DNA from: Solen grandis
Taxonomy: Eukaryota; Mollusca; Bivalvia; Adapedonta; Solenidae
Direction: 5' to 3'
Length of the DNA stretch: 64,000 nucleotides
Assembly: GCA_021229015.1 (NCBI GenBank)
Contig: CM037787.1
Location: forward strand, 32,574,269-32,638,268
Each line of letters starts with the position of its first letter. Position 1 is the first letter of the stretch. Position numbers and translations under genes: made by a program. Positions 23,778-35,850 of this stretch are shown here, piece after piece. The notes beneath the pieces were generated by a model that worked only from the letters and a program-made list of their open reading frames with translations, ran no database searches and was not told the origin of the DNA.

Positions 23778-24913
23778 TTACAGGCATACAAAAACGAACT
23801 TTAGTACCAACGAAATACATATGTAACTAATAAATCTATATGTATACCTGCTTTTATCACATACTTAAGTGGTATATGCATATAAACTGTCTGACCTCTT
23901 CCGGTCACATGCTGAAATCTAATCCCTTTCAACTATAGCTGATACTTCCACACAGTTAATGTTTCATGTTCAACATGTATGTATATATGACACAAGAGAA
24001 ATTAACATGTTTAATATGTGTCGATCGTCTCCGGACCAAGCTTGCTGAACTTCCTTCTTCGTTAAAAAGGCTTTATATAAATAAGTATTTCGCTTATCAC
24101 AAAATATATTTACAATCTTCTCTCTGCTTAAAAAAGATATGGACTGCGTTTAACTGTGCACTCGATAGAGCATTTGTATACATGCAAGATTGCATCGTTT
24201 TAAAAAAAAGGAACCGTGTCGGAGCTATTTGCGTGCACATAATTTTGTAATTTAATTGTAACTTAATGACTTGTCTACACTTCCCTCCCCATGTCATATG
24301 GCCAGGTCGCGGAAATATGAGCTTATATAAGAATGGTTTGAATGAATAAAGACAAATGAATAGTAATAACGAATTTAAAACGAGAACATGGATAATGATA
24401 TTAAATAAAGATTGCACCCAAAAAAATTGTATATATGTTTATGCACTGTTTATATATGTGCAAAAATATTAAATATATATAAATGTATCGTATTGAGCGA
24501 ACGCGGGATTTTCGACGATGGTACAATGATTTGTATTCTTACACAAATGTCAGTTATTTTTACATTATATCTAATAATTAAGCTATTTTGCAATCGGAGC
24601 ACCTCAATCGGTGACGGAATTACCCGATGAGTTCTCATTTACTACTTTGCTCTAAGTCTAGGCTTGCATTTACTATAAAATTCCACCAATCACTTGATGG
24701 ACCGTGATCACATTTAATGGTGGATGGATTACCTAAAATATTATACCAGCTCCACTGAAACTATTATTTTTTCTAACCAATGAAATTGTGTGTTCTGTCA
24801 GTGAGATATAATCTATATCAAACAGTGTGAGAAAATAGATAAAAATGAACTACTCTTTCACTTAATAAAGGGTGTGTATCAGCAGTTAGTATAAAATAAA
24901 AAGAAAAACAATG

Positions 24914-25037
24914 TTTGTTTTGAGTGGATATGGAATATATATTTCATCGAGAAGTGATACAGTATCAATATTTTCACAAATGCGTAGTATTGTATCACTT
25001 CTCGATGTGATATATTCCATGGATTTCCACTCAAACA
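24914..25037. repeat. Long hairpin (inverted repeat, arms about 47 bp)
   Basis: TTTGAGTGGATATGGAATAT ... ATCGAGAAGTGATAC, then about 30 bp, then GTATCACTTCTCGAT ... ATTCCATGGATTTCCACTCA. Intergenic. Confidence 0.8.
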
Positions 25038-25464
25038 AATATCCTCTAAATATTTCTTTAGATACAACGTTATTTAAAGCTTTGATAAAAACATTTTTGT
25101 TCGGTGCCGGTGCAAGTTTTGACAGCCACTCGGTATGCCAGTATATTTATTTACAAACATCAGTCTTTTTTAATAATAGATGATTCAAGTACTAAGTTTA
25201 TATCATATATTGTACAATAATATATGGTACTTTAATACATAAATGCAATATTATATTGTACTTTCAATTTTTTATTTCTAAGGAAGAAACCACAATGGTG
25301 ATTTTTAAAATGACACGGCACAGATAAACAAGAAGTAAGCACCCTTTTATCCTTTTAGTACCTGGCCAATTAAGTTCTCACTTTGCCAACCTTTTTTTTT
25401 TTGGTTCCGAAATATAGATCACTCCGTTCTAGATTAGATCCCATTGCTAGTCATATAACGTATT

Positions 25465-25625
25465 ACAGTAGTTACTGGTATAGCTCCCTTGCTTGGCGCT
25501 CAGCATATAAGGGTAGTTGTAGGACTGGTTGGCCTGGTGTCAGGATAATGTGATTGGGTGTGGTATCATGCCACACGTATACGGCGTAATACCGGAGTGT
25601 GGCAGCACTATATCTGTCTGAAGTA
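25465..25625 (+). mobile_element. tRNA-derived SINE family D, copy 3 (head missing)
   Basis: Plus-strand body only: TAGCTCCCTTGCTTGGCGCT, then GGTAGTTGTAGGACTGGTTG and AGTGTGGCAGCACTATATCT. Intergenic. Confidence 0.7.
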
Positions 25626-27239
25626 GACATAGTCTCCAAATGTCCTGGTTACATGGTTCGGTGTTTTTGACATCACGCCACGTGCCATAAATACCACAGC
25701 ACTGCTATATAGAACTCCTAAGCTAATAAAAAAAAAAAAATAGATGTGAATGACAAACCACTCTTAGTTGTGCATGACATTTTGTGCATTTATAAGGCGA
25801 TGCTAATCAAGTCTAAAATCTCATGTTATTTAAAAAATATATATACTATCGTCAAATTATAAGTGCATACATGTATCTATTTCAGTATAAAGTATGCACC
25901 ATATATATACATATATATATAGAGAGAGTTAAATATCAATTAATACCGTCCAAAGCATTGAGTTTCTGTCCTCACGTTTGACTCATAAAATTTACAGATG
26001 ATGATGAAAGCCTAAGGGCAAATGAATATTTCAACGATTTCATAGTAGAAAATGTCATACTTACGGAAAAGACTACACACAATATTGTTAAAATGGCAAC
26101 AAGCTGAAATATATACTTTGTATTCACGAAATTTTGATAAAGTATTCGGTCTGAATTACAGTTTCTTTGATAAATATATTACACCATTTTTCTTAGATGT
26201 ACATGGGAAAGTAGATATTAAACGTTTCAGCGTCCTCAAATGACCTAAGGTTGGCTATATAGTCCGCTTCATTACAATGATGTCTACACCGCTGATGTTA
26301 ATAATATTGTCTAGTTTCAGATAGGCGGTAGCCAGTCTTACGTACCGATAAACAAAAAATAGGCATTATTGATTTGCATAATGGCCATAGCCGTTTTCAC
26401 CGCACTGTATTAATCCGCACCTCAGTAGCGTATTGTGTACATCAGATGTAAGGTAATGCCTTCCTTAGGTATGCAAGTTATGAACGGAATCTCACTCCGG
26501 TTCATAAACAAATCAAACAATTGAAATAAATCAAAGCGCTCAAGGCACCGTGGAAGAAAAAGAAAAAAAGCTGAAACGCCTTGAACACGCTGGTTACTTC
26601 CCAGTATGAAATCAGATAAATACCCCGGCTTCCCACACTAACACCGCTCGCATGCGTTGCCAACGAAAATACTTTCACAATCAGTGTCACCTTGCCTTTC
26701 TTCAAAAATAAAATAAATTTAATATTTGAACATAATGATATATAACTTTAACCCCTACATTCCTTTATACACCCCTATCAACGCGCATACTTAAAAAAAA
26801 AAAAAAAAGATATCTCTCGCTGTGAACGGAATTGGAAGAGCAATTATATGTTTCACTCATATTGATTTAAATCTACAGCTAACACACATAGATATGGTTA
26901 ATATATATATTTATATGATTTAATACATATTTTTTATTTATTATTCTTGTTTAACCTGTTCTCCAAGTCCTTTCGATGTATGTAGCAAAATTAATGTCTT
27001 CTAATATCCAATCTCATAAAAATCAGATTCAGTATATTTGCTTATATTTCGTTAACTGATCGCGGATAGTAGAGAAGCGCAAATTAGGATATGATTTAAA
27101 TGAAATTGTCTAATATCTGATTGGAGAATCCTTACGCTTTCCGCATAGCAAACACTAAATATTTATTATATTACTGACCAAAATTTGTCATCTTCATCGT
27201 GCTGTTGGTCAGATAAATTATGTTGGTGGCCTTCGGTGA

Positions 27240-27263
27240 TAAAATAAATAAAAAAGTAAATAA

Positions 27264-27300
<37 letters not shown>
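27240..27300. repeat. Poly(A)/(AAAT)n low-complexity tract
   Basis: AAATAAATAAAAAAG then more than 30 A. No retroposon body is visible on either side. Confidence 0.9.
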
Positions 27301-27302
<2 letters not shown>

Positions 27303-27675
27303 GTTTTTAACCGCATATCTTACAGCATGTCTGGCTTTAAAACAATGCACTAATGAAAAATATTCAATATCTACTAAAATTCGCTAATTTTAATTATTTT
27401 GGAAAGTTTCATATCATTGCGCTAATAATTTATTTTCCTAACCGAAACCAGACTAAAATGGCGCGTAAAACCAGTCGAGAAATAATATACTGGTCCAAAG
27501 AGGGAAGTATGGCTATATAATTGATAAATATTTAGTAATATAATTTACTGTTTCACTTTAGTTCTTTAAATTAGCCTTTAAAAAGGATCTAAATTTTAAT
27601 CAAAATATTCTTTTTTCTTACTCTGGTACATTTAGAATATTGTTTCTTGTATTTCAGTGCCAACTTATTGACCTG

Positions 27676-27725
27676 CCACCCCTAGCAACCATAGTAGGTC
27701 GTTCATTTACATTAGCCGCCATATT
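27676..27725 (+). promoter_or_regulatory. MNS1 promoter: X-box-like (RFX) site and YY1-like site
   Basis: The 14-mer 27676-27689 (CCACCCCTAGCAAC) has a perfect right half (AGCAAC) of the RFX X-box and a degenerate left half. GCCGCCATATTG at about 27715-27726 resembles a YY1 site. X-boxes upstream of start codons are the usual mark of ciliary genes, which fits an MNS1 product. Confidence 0.4.
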
Positions 27726-27799
27726 GAATTGTTCACAACAAACTCACCTGGAAGTTAACCTGGAATAAATGGTGATTTAATCCAGCACAGACTCTAAAA

Positions 27800-27802
27800 A
27801 TG
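27800..27802 (+). CDS. MNS1: MNS1 coding exon 1 (start codon only, proposed)
   Basis: actctaaaaATG|gtgcgt: the only coding triplet of the first exon would be the ATG, followed at once by a splice donor. It joins in frame to a tttaag acceptor at 28444. The alternative is initiation at an ATG at 28436, inside the second exon's open frame, giving 476 residues. The upstream region here looks more like a promoter than 28436 does. Confidence 0.5.
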
Positions 27803-30800
27803 GTGCGTACACTAATTTTTATATCAAATATTGCACATTTACTCTGATCTTTTGGTGTTGATTGCAATATTTGCCCTGAATTAGTCCAGTATTGAGTCCT
27901 TATTAATTGAGGACGAGGTTATTTTTGGGTCGATCATCGATGTACATGCAATGGTTTCCATTTCTGTTAATGCAGTGCAAATGCCACAGGAAAGTAATAA
28001 TGCTGGAAGATGTACCTTTAACATTTTATAACGTCTGATAGAAATTATAAACGTCGATACCACATACAAACGTAGTTACAGTTTGTTCTGGCATTATAAA
28101 GTTAGAATCAACTTTTTCTTCTTGTAAAATTCGGCAGCACGAAATACCCAAATCTACCCAAATCTTACCCAAATTTTGTTTTGCATCACTATGGAATTTC
28201 TAGCCATGTTTCTGTTTCATTTACAGATTTTTGTTTTGATTTTTTTGCTTATGTAGAGCTACCCTACTGGTATAATATGTTCATAAGAAATATGATCACA
28301 GAGAAATTGCTGTCAAGTGATGAAAAATTATTGCATTTAATTTTATTTCAAACTGACACCTCATTCATGTAGACAATTATTTAGAAAATGAAGAATACAA
28401 GTTTTTGGCCAGTTCATTGAAAACTGGTATGTTTTATGTTTAAGACAACGTTACGCAGAGCACCACCGCAGACTGTCAGTCAGCGAGAAAGACAGCTTGA
28501 GAATGCTCGGCACCAGGAAAATATACGAGAGGAAACGCTTAAAACTCTTTCAAGAGAAAAAATGTTGGAATCAAACATGAACCGTGGAGAAAGGCTTGAT
28601 AATAAAAGGTTTCTCCGTCAACAAATGGCAGAAACAAAGGAAAGAGAGATGGAGGAAACTATCCTAAAGGTAAAAAGGGAGCTAGTGTAAGTTTTGTGGC
28701 ATATGCATGTGAAATTAAGACAAACACAGAGATGCAAATTTTTCACTTAAATTTCATTAGTCTTGTAGTCTCTGAGAACCAGATAGGCTGTATATTTGTA
28801 TAATTACTCACTTAAAAAATGGACATATACTATTTTTTCCAATTGATGGATAATAAAACTTGATTAAAATCTATGATATTCCATTAATTCTGTAAGCCTC
28901 ACATACTTACTGGTCTTGACATATATATCTCCCAAAACATGTATTTTCCCAAAAGTTTAAATTGATTGAATTTTTGTTGTCAAGTAACAATTTTTATATT
29001 TTCAACATGTTGCATTGGCTGTTTAAAGACATAGATCTCTATATACGAATAAAATAATTACTGGGATCAGGGATAAGAATTTTCTGCCAATTAGCAGTAT
29101 TCCGCTTCTTTTCAACATGGCCAGGGTTATTTTTCAGAGCGGTCTACCTTTAACAACACACTTGATCCCCAGCCTTTCATTTTTTTTCTCTCCTTGTCTC
29201 ATTCCTGCAGATACTCATTTTCTCAGTTCAGGCCTTTTTTCTGATAATTGGAAAGGGGCCTTGAAAACAATTTTGGGGATTAAAAGGATCATTTTCTTCT
29301 GTTTGGGGAATGGAAAATTGTGGTATGAAAAGCTTAAAGGATTTAGAGAAATTTCGAGAGGAGAAGATGACTAAAAATATAAATAGCAGTGATAAAGAAC
29401 AGAGAAAAGTGCTGTGAGGATTATTTGTATAAATTTTCCATATGTGAATGCCGTCCGCTAAACAAAAAAGAAAAATCTCTGTTTGATAATAAAGAACCAA
29501 ACAAATTGAGTTCCATTCTTCCAAGGAGCCTTAAATACTTTCCTTAATGCGAGACCCTTCCCCATTGGAAATATCCTCTATAAGATCTAATGATTTTTGC
29601 TGTAGGCGGAGAGGGACAAAATTCTGAGAGAGGAACAGGCAGCCCAGGAGGAGAGATTGGCCATGGAACTGGAAAGGAGAAAATTGGACGGTATCCGTGA
29701 CGAGAAAATGCGGCAACAAGTCAGGGAAACTAGGTTAGTACAGAGGTGTACAACTCCTAGAATCATCCCTAGACCTGCCTAGCCCTTCTAGAATTTGAGA
29801 TAGCGAAATCAAGGATATTACAAAGAAGTGTTCTGATATTCCACTTGCCCTTTTGGCCGAATGGTTAGATCCCCGGATGTGTCATACAAAGTCTTAAAAA
29901 ATGGTACTTGTATAGCTCACTTGCTTGGTGCTCAGCATAATTATAATTGTATTCCAGGACTGGTTGGTCTGGTGTTTGGACCTAGGCTGCAGTGTGGCAG
30001 AACTATGTCTCATGTAGATAAAAGCCCCCAAAAGACCGAAATACTATTGAAATACTGGGACATTTAACCCAATTAAACAAACAAAAATCATTTACCTTGC
30101 AGTAATTTTTATTGGACAGGGTGTTGGAATTTTGCACCGGACCCCTGCTGAGTATCATGGTTATGTTGGTCTTTAAAGTTATATGGGTCAGGTCAAAAAC
30201 TTAAGTTGTAGACTTTTACAATGATACTTAAACAGTTTTGAGCCCTTATATATTTATGCTGGGGTGTAAAATTCCTAAAATCATCATTCCCAATTTTAGA
30301 TATAGTTATATCAAACAAAACATAAAGGAATGTTACTACATTAAACAGAATGTGTGTTGCGGTTTCAGTCTGGAATTGAGAGAGCTGGAAGCCAAGCTGA
30401 GGTCGGCCTACATGAACAAGGAGAGAATGGCACAGATGGCGGAGAAGGAAGCCATCAAGTTTGACGTAATGGTAAGGGAAATAATGCTTAGAAGGTGTGT
30501 GTACACTTCCTGAGCTTCAGCTAGGGTGTTCGGGTAAAATAGTGGTTAGTATGCTGGATTTTCACCATGGTAATCCTTTTTTTTTCTTCAGACTTTGAGG
30601 AATGGTGGTGGGCCTTTTGAGATGGGGAAAAATGTGTTCTTAATTGTCATATTTGAGATTCCATGACATCCATAATGAGATGTTGAAGCAAAATAAGAAT
30701 AAAATGTATTAAATATTCCATTTTTTTAATGCTTCACAAAAAGCTATTTATCTACTTTATTTTGAATGTTTCAATTTATGAATATCCCTGTCAGTTCAGT

Positions 30801-33800
30801 GCGATCCAAGATATGAAATGGTATTTGGTTGCACATTCAAACATGTGGGTTTCCAAATGGTGACAGCAAAAATAATTTCATTAGAGATATAGCTTTCTGT
30901 GTAGTCTTTGTGAACTTGTGTGCTTCAATATGTAATGTAGGACCTTGGGACTAAATTGATGAAAATGTTTATAGGAAGTTTAAATATTATAAAGATATTA
31001 TAAAGATTATTAAATATTATAAAGATGAACTATTTTCCATTTTCCAGAAACGTGATTCAGAGATTGCTAGACAGATGATGGAAGAACACCAGCGAGCAGA
31101 ACAGGCCGAGAAACAGCAGGCATACGAGGAGTTCCTCAAGGAGAAACTCATGATCGACGAAATTGTGCGCAAGATTTACGAGGAAGACCAGAGGTAAGTA
31201 AAGAAGATTTTATAAGTTTGCTAGATGATGACAACATTATTACTTGAATCATTATTATAAGCATGGGTAAAAGTTTTCGGAATTTTCCTGAATTTTAGGC
31301 TATTTTCCAAAAAAAATCAGGATTTTCATTTTTTTTATTATTTTTAACTTTTACCTAAGTATAAGTAATTAAATATGCATTTAAATTGATATATGGACTG
31401 TAGTGACTGAAACATGCTAGAGACACTTTCCTTTCCAAGCTTTTAGGATTACTAGAGTTTACAATTTGTACTTTAATAGAGTTGAGTTTGTGAACATTTG
31501 TATTTCATTTGAGTTGGGTATGCAAGAATTGGTGTTTTGATAGAATCAGGTGTGTTCATATTTGTAAATCGATGTGGTTGGATAATTTACTGATTTTACC
31601 CAGCGGAATTCCGGTTTGTTAAATCAAAATGTTAATTTCTTAATTTCGAGAAATAAAATGAGCCTATTAATAATTAAATTCGCTCTTATATAATATTTCA
31701 GCAAATATTTGCATTTCTTAAGAAAAAAACTTTTTTTTAGCAACTACATAATGGACGTTTGTTATAACATTACAAACCTTTGTTATGTAGTTGCTGAAAA
31801 ATTCATGGGTTTTCTTGAGAAAGGCAAATTTTTGCTGATATTGTTTGAATAAGAATGAATTTAATTATCTATTGCATTATTTCCATCAGAAAAAAACAAC
31901 ATATTTATTTAAAATCATCCTAGTTTTACCAAAACGAACTCAATATCTTAAAATCCTTGAATTTATGAAAGAAGTTTTACTCCAACTGAGAAGACTAATC
32001 TTTAGTTGTCATGGTTTCCAGGGAGAGAGAGCTGGCCCTACAGAAGCAGAAGGCAACCCAGCAGTACATCCAGGAGTTCAAGATGGCCCAGGAAGAATGG
32101 AAGGCGCTGGAGAGACAGAGAATGGAGAGAGAGAACAGACAGATCCTGGAATATGCATCCAAACAGCAGCAAAGAGAACAAGACAGAATGGCTAAGAAGA
32201 AGGAGAAAGAAAGTTCCATGGCCAAAGTACAGGAAGCGGTAAGTTGTGATTAACTCTAGATTTCACTCACTCGGGTCGTTTTCTGATAGTCTTTACTTCA
32301 ATTCGGGATTTTTGTTGTGTATTTTCTCAGAAGTTTATTAGTTTAGAATTAGTTGTAAAATGAAGTCATAACTTGATTGAGTATTATGCGGTGGAGTAGA
32401 GTGCACAAGGAGACCAATACTTTGGGTACATTTAAATCATTATTTGTGTATTTAGGGCAATATTTGTAAGTTATTAAGACAGTCGTCGCATTAACTCAAG
32501 ACTTGATCTGTTTGTATTTCAGCTTGCGGAGGAGATATCACGACAGGACCAGGAGAGAGAGGAAATGGAGAAGATCCGCATGGAGCTTCATCTGGAAGAA
32601 CAGGAAGAAAGGGAGAGACAGAAGGAGAAGGTGAGTGTGTTTGAATCATCAGTTTTAATTCAGGCTTAGATGTTGAAAAATCAGTAATTAATTTTTTTAG
32701 ATATGCCTCAGTTATCAACACAATGGTCCATTGGTAGTTAGTTCTTCATTGACAATAGATTTGAGGATATGAGTGTGATTCCCCACTTGAGGGGCTGAGA
32801 AATTTTCAAGAATTCCCCAGATTCAATGTTCTGGACCAACTCATGAACCATCGAGAAAGAGCAGTTTAAGTTGTAAAACCTTTCTTTTTCATTTTTCCAT
32901 GCCGTCATGATTATTTGTGACCTCACCTCTGTAGTAGTTTGAGCTTATTCCTACATTGGCCTATCACAGGTTTATCTAGTGAATATTGATATCAGCTAAA
33001 ATTCATTGGGAGTTAATTTTTGTGGTGAAGTTGTATTTTTCCCAAATATTGTACTTAATGTGTTTTTCTGCCCACTTTTGGAAAGGGAACCTAACGAAAA
33101 AATTTGAAAATTATCAACATATTTCACCGAATTGGGTTTTTTTTTTTAAAGAAAAAGAAATGTAACATATTGTTAAAGGAGGCATTTTCTTTCATAAATA
33201 CAATATTTCCTTTCATAAATACAATTAAATAACAAACAAAACAAACTTTATTAAAATTGGGAAAAATATTACCTTTTTTAATTGGAAACATAAATCAATG
33301 CAATGTACATGTGTTTATCTACAGGACCTGATGGAGAGAAGGTTGAGACAGCGTCTGGAGCTCCAGGAACAACATGCCCAGCAGATGCACTTCAAGCAAC
33401 TCCGCCAGGAGGCAGAACAAAAGGAAGAGGAGAATTTCCGTCAACAGGTAACGCATTTCTATGTGAAATATACCATGATGTATCTATAGGCTGTTTGCTC
33501 TTCTTGAAATATTTTCTCAGAAAATCATCCGGTGTTTGACAATAACGTTTTAGCAAGGTATCCCGACGTAACATCCCTGTAGCATCATTCGGCTATATGA
33601 CAGCTTTATTTGCTTAAACATTGGTAAATAAGTTGCTATTTATCCTAAAAGGGTTACTCATAAGAATACTTTATGAACATGATTAAATCATTTCACAACA
33701 AATGTGGCTGTTCAAATGAGAAAAGGATCGTGACAGAACACCTGTCCTGCATTCAGTCCTCGTAACTATTTGGATTTGGTTTCCTGCTTGCATTCTCTAT

Positions 33801-35447
33801 GCTTTGATACAATAGGGATGCAAGTGATAACGGTGGGGACTTTTTATGGTAACTGAATGCAAGGCTGGCATGTCAGTTAGGAGTCTCTTCCCAATCTTTG
33901 GTGTCCTCAGGATGCTTCTCTTTTTTTTTCTCTTTTTTTTTTTTAAGTAAAAGTGTAGTAAATGAATGATTTTTGTATAAAACATTAAAAAGAAAATGAT
34001 AAATTATCTTTAAAAAAAATCCCATCTACTTAATCCAGCTGTATTTCCATTATGGTGGAAGATGTTTTCACCATTTGTAAGTGGAGACTTTTATATTATA
34101 GATTCCTATTGATACCATTTGAAAACTAAAAACGTTGGTCATTGACTTAAAGTGGAATCGGTGTTTTGTTTCATCCCAACTAATTATCGAGCTGTGAACC
34201 ATCTTCAATGGTAGTATTTTGATTCCTGGTCATGTATGTGAGGGTTCAGCAGTCGCCCGTCCAGACACATGGGTTTTCTCCGGGCACTCTGGTTTCTTCC
34301 AACAATAATGACTACATATGTCCCAACCAGAGCCATCGAGGGAGATTAAAACAAGTTGTGAGAACTTGTGTTGTAATCAATGTAAAGTAAATAAAGTTTA
34401 AACTTTAAGTGGTAGTTCAAGTTTCAGTTTGTCTGACCAGTGTGTTTGTATTATAACAGATGATGGCCAAGTTTGCGGAGGACGACAGAATCGAGCAGAT
34501 GAATGCCCAGAAGCGACGTTTGAAACAGCAGGAACACAAACGAGCCGTGGAACAGTTGCTGGAACAACGCAGGGTTCAGTTTGCCCAGGATCGCGAGAAC
34601 GAGCTCGCTGAGAGGAGGGAGGCCGAAAGAATGGAAGCATTCCGTCGACAGATCATCGAGGAGGAGAGACAGAAACTGCTGCAGGAGCATGCTATGAGGT
34701 TGCTAGGATACCTGCCCAAGGTGAGTAACAGGCATTTGCAATCAACTGCTGATCTATAGATCAATGCAATTTAGAAATGATTAAAGCAAGGAGGTCATTG
34801 TTTTAATTCAGTTTCAATAAACCAAAATCATTAGAAATTGTACTTGTGTATTTATTTTTTTGCTTGACATTTAGCACATCAGTAGTAGCTTCAAGTCTGG
34901 ATGACTTGATTTTTGGACAATATATAGGGCTAAGGGTCAAAATGATATTGTATTGACTGGTCAGCTAGATTAGCCGATCTAACCAAAGCATCTAAATGAT
35001 TTTGATCAAGTCTTATCCCAGTATAATGGCCAAGTACCTAGGAATTTACTAAAGCTTCCACAAATCGAAGGCTTTGAAGCAGAGTACCAGAACAAGTAGT
35101 CAATTTCTTATTGGTTGTTTGTTCTTCCCCACAATTCATTTTAACTTTGGAAAACCAGCATGTGAAGTGTACACAAACAGATAATCTTTGCTATTTGCCA
35201 TATGGAACATATACTAAATGTTATGAGAAAGATTAGGGAATCACAAATCCAAATGAATATATGGCTTGTGGGTGTGGTCGCAAGCCAAAAATAAAGCCAA
35301 CATTTTTCTCATACATCTGTTACTCTGTATTTTCAGGGCGTGATTCGAGACGAAAAAGACTTGGACCGATTAGGTGCCGACTTTAAGCAGGCGTATTCTC
35401 GCCGTCAAGTTGACCCCTTTGATGATGAAGCATGGGACAGGAGATAG
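27800..35447 (+). CDS. MNS1: MNS1-like ciliary microtubule inner protein (TPH-domain coiled coil), complete
   Basis: Ten exons: 27800-27802, 28445-28669, 29606-29733, 30369-30471, 31048-31193, 32022-32238, 32523-32630, 33325-33447, 34460-34720 and 35337-35447. Phase is continuous to the TAG at 35445, giving 474 residues, close to the roughly 495 of vertebrate MNS1. Almost the whole protein is Glu/Lys/Arg/Gln-rich coiled coil of the trichohyalin-plectin-homology type. The C-terminal LLGYLPKGVIRDEKDLDRLG block followed by the FKQAYSRR segment matches what I remember of MNS1 and separates it from the related CFAP53, CFAP45 and trichoplein. MNS1 is a known inner protein of ciliary and sperm-flagellar doublet microtubules. 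Acidic and basic residues alternate, and there is no signal peptide or membrane segment. An X-box-like RFX site lies about 110 bp upstream of the start. Confidence 0.86.
28445..28669 (+). CDS. MNS1: MNS1 coding exon 2
   Basis: Residues 2-76 (TTLRRAPPQTVSQRERQLEN...), donor cctaaag|gtaaaa in phase 0. If the 28436 ATG is used instead, the exon begins upstream and adds MFK. Confidence 0.8.
29606..29733 (+). CDS. MNS1: MNS1 coding exon 3
   Basis: Acceptor tgctgtag, donor actag|gttagt, phase 0 to 2. Coiled-coil residues 77-119 (AERDKILREEQAAQEERLA...). Confidence 0.85.
29848..30075 (+). mobile_element. tRNA-derived SINE family D, copy 4 with tRNA head
   Basis: Starts with an A-box-like TGGCCGAATGGTTAGA, then the family body and a tail ending AATTAAACAAACAAA. 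It shows the promoter end most clearly. In MNS1 intron 3. Confidence 0.7.
30369..30471 (+). CDS. MNS1: MNS1 coding exon 4
   Basis: Acceptor gtttcag, donor gtaatg|gtaagg, phase 2 to 0. Encodes LELRELEAKLRSAYMNKERM and onward. Confidence 0.86.
31048..31193 (+). CDS. MNS1: MNS1 coding exon 5
   Basis: Acceptor attttccag, donor ccagag|gtaagt, phase 0 to 2. Encodes residues 154-202 (KRDSEIARQMMEEHQRAEQA...). Confidence 0.87.
31697..31843. mobile_element. Palindromic MITE (147 bp)
   Basis: Nested inverted arms: TTTCAGCAAATATTTGC against GCAAATTTTTGCTGA at the ends, TTTCTTAAGAAAA against TTTTCTTGAGAAA, and AGCAACTACATAA against TTATGTAGTTGCT in the centre. In MNS1 intron 5. Confidence 0.65.
32022..32238 (+). 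CDS. MNS1: MNS1 coding exon 6
   Basis: Acceptor tttccag, donor gaagcg|gtaagt, phase 2 to 0. Residues 202-274 include an EEWKALERQRMERENRQILE heptad-rich stretch. Confidence 0.88.
32523..32630 (+). CDS. MNS1: MNS1 coding exon 7
   Basis: 108 nt, symmetrical phase 0, acceptor gtatttcag, donor gagaag|gtgagt. Encodes LAEEISRQDQEREEMEKIRM and onward. Confidence 0.87.
33325..33447 (+). CDS. MNS1: MNS1 coding exon 8
   Basis: 123 nt, symmetrical phase 0, acceptor tctacag, donor caacag|gtaacg. Encodes residues 311-351 (DLMERRLRQRLELQEQHAQQ...). Confidence 0.87.
34228..34405 (+). mobile_element. LINE/SINE 3'-tail-like repeat E, copy 1
   Basis: CAGTCGCCCGTCCAGACACA, then TGGGTTTTCTCCGGGCACTC, then AGAGCCATCGAGG and a GTAAATAAAGTTTAAA tail. 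Near-copy at 62670-62840. Ends 54 bp before MNS1 exon 9. Confidence 0.65.
34460..34720 (+). CDS. MNS1: MNS1 coding exon 9
   Basis: 261 nt, symmetrical phase 0, acceptor tataacag, donor cccaag|gtgagt. Residues 352-438 end with EHAMRLLGYLPK, the start of the MNS1 C-terminal signature. Confidence 0.9.
35337..35447 (+). CDS. MNS1: MNS1 terminal coding exon 10
   Basis: Acceptor tattttcag, then GVIRDEKDLDRLGADFKQAY and a short acidic tail ending DDEAWDRR before TAG. Completes the LGYLPKGV signature begun in exon 9. Confidence 0.9.
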   Translation, partial: GVIRDEKDLDRLGADFKQAYSRRQVDPFDDEAWDRR

Positions 35448-35844
35448 GGGAAATCTTTTTTAGAATAGGAAAAATCTATTTTTAGATTCTGGTTCATGGA
35501 CTGCCTTGTGATATATAAAAGTTCATTTATCAGCTGAAAAAAAAAATGTGATAATTTTTTTTAAAATATTGAAGATGCAACTTGTCAATTTTTAACATAT
35601 GGAATTTTTGATTTAATTTTAAAAATATTTTATTTGTTAATTCCTATCAGCATGTGGGGGGAATTAAATAGTCAAAATATCACTTGTACAGAAAGAATGA
35701 ATTTTGTATTAATTTTCATCTGCATTTTTGCACAACATTTTTTGTTACTGATATGCCAGTTTGGACATAAAAACAATGTATGAGAGAGAATTTTGTTTTG
35801 TTTTGATGGCTGATATGAAATTGTTAAGACTTTTTTGCGAGAAA

Positions 35845-35850
35845 AATAAA
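35845..35850 (+). promoter_or_regulatory. Candidate MNS1 polyadenylation signal
   Basis: AATAAA about 400 bp after the stop codon, in A+T-rich 3' UTR-like sequence. Other AATAAA motifs lie further on (for example near 36583), so the cleavage site is uncertain. Confidence 0.35.

Larger units (their letters stand above)
22956..27660. other. Intergenic region between SBP2 and MNS1
   Basis: The genes are divergent (minus, then plus). Holds two hairpins, one SINE copy (25465-25625), (TA)n patches and a poly(A) tract. Open frames are short and show no codon bias or motif. Confidence 0.7.

Noticed and set aside
27262..27298. Poly(A) tail of a processed retrocopy
   Set aside because: No gene-like sequence precedes it on either strand and no target duplication is visible.
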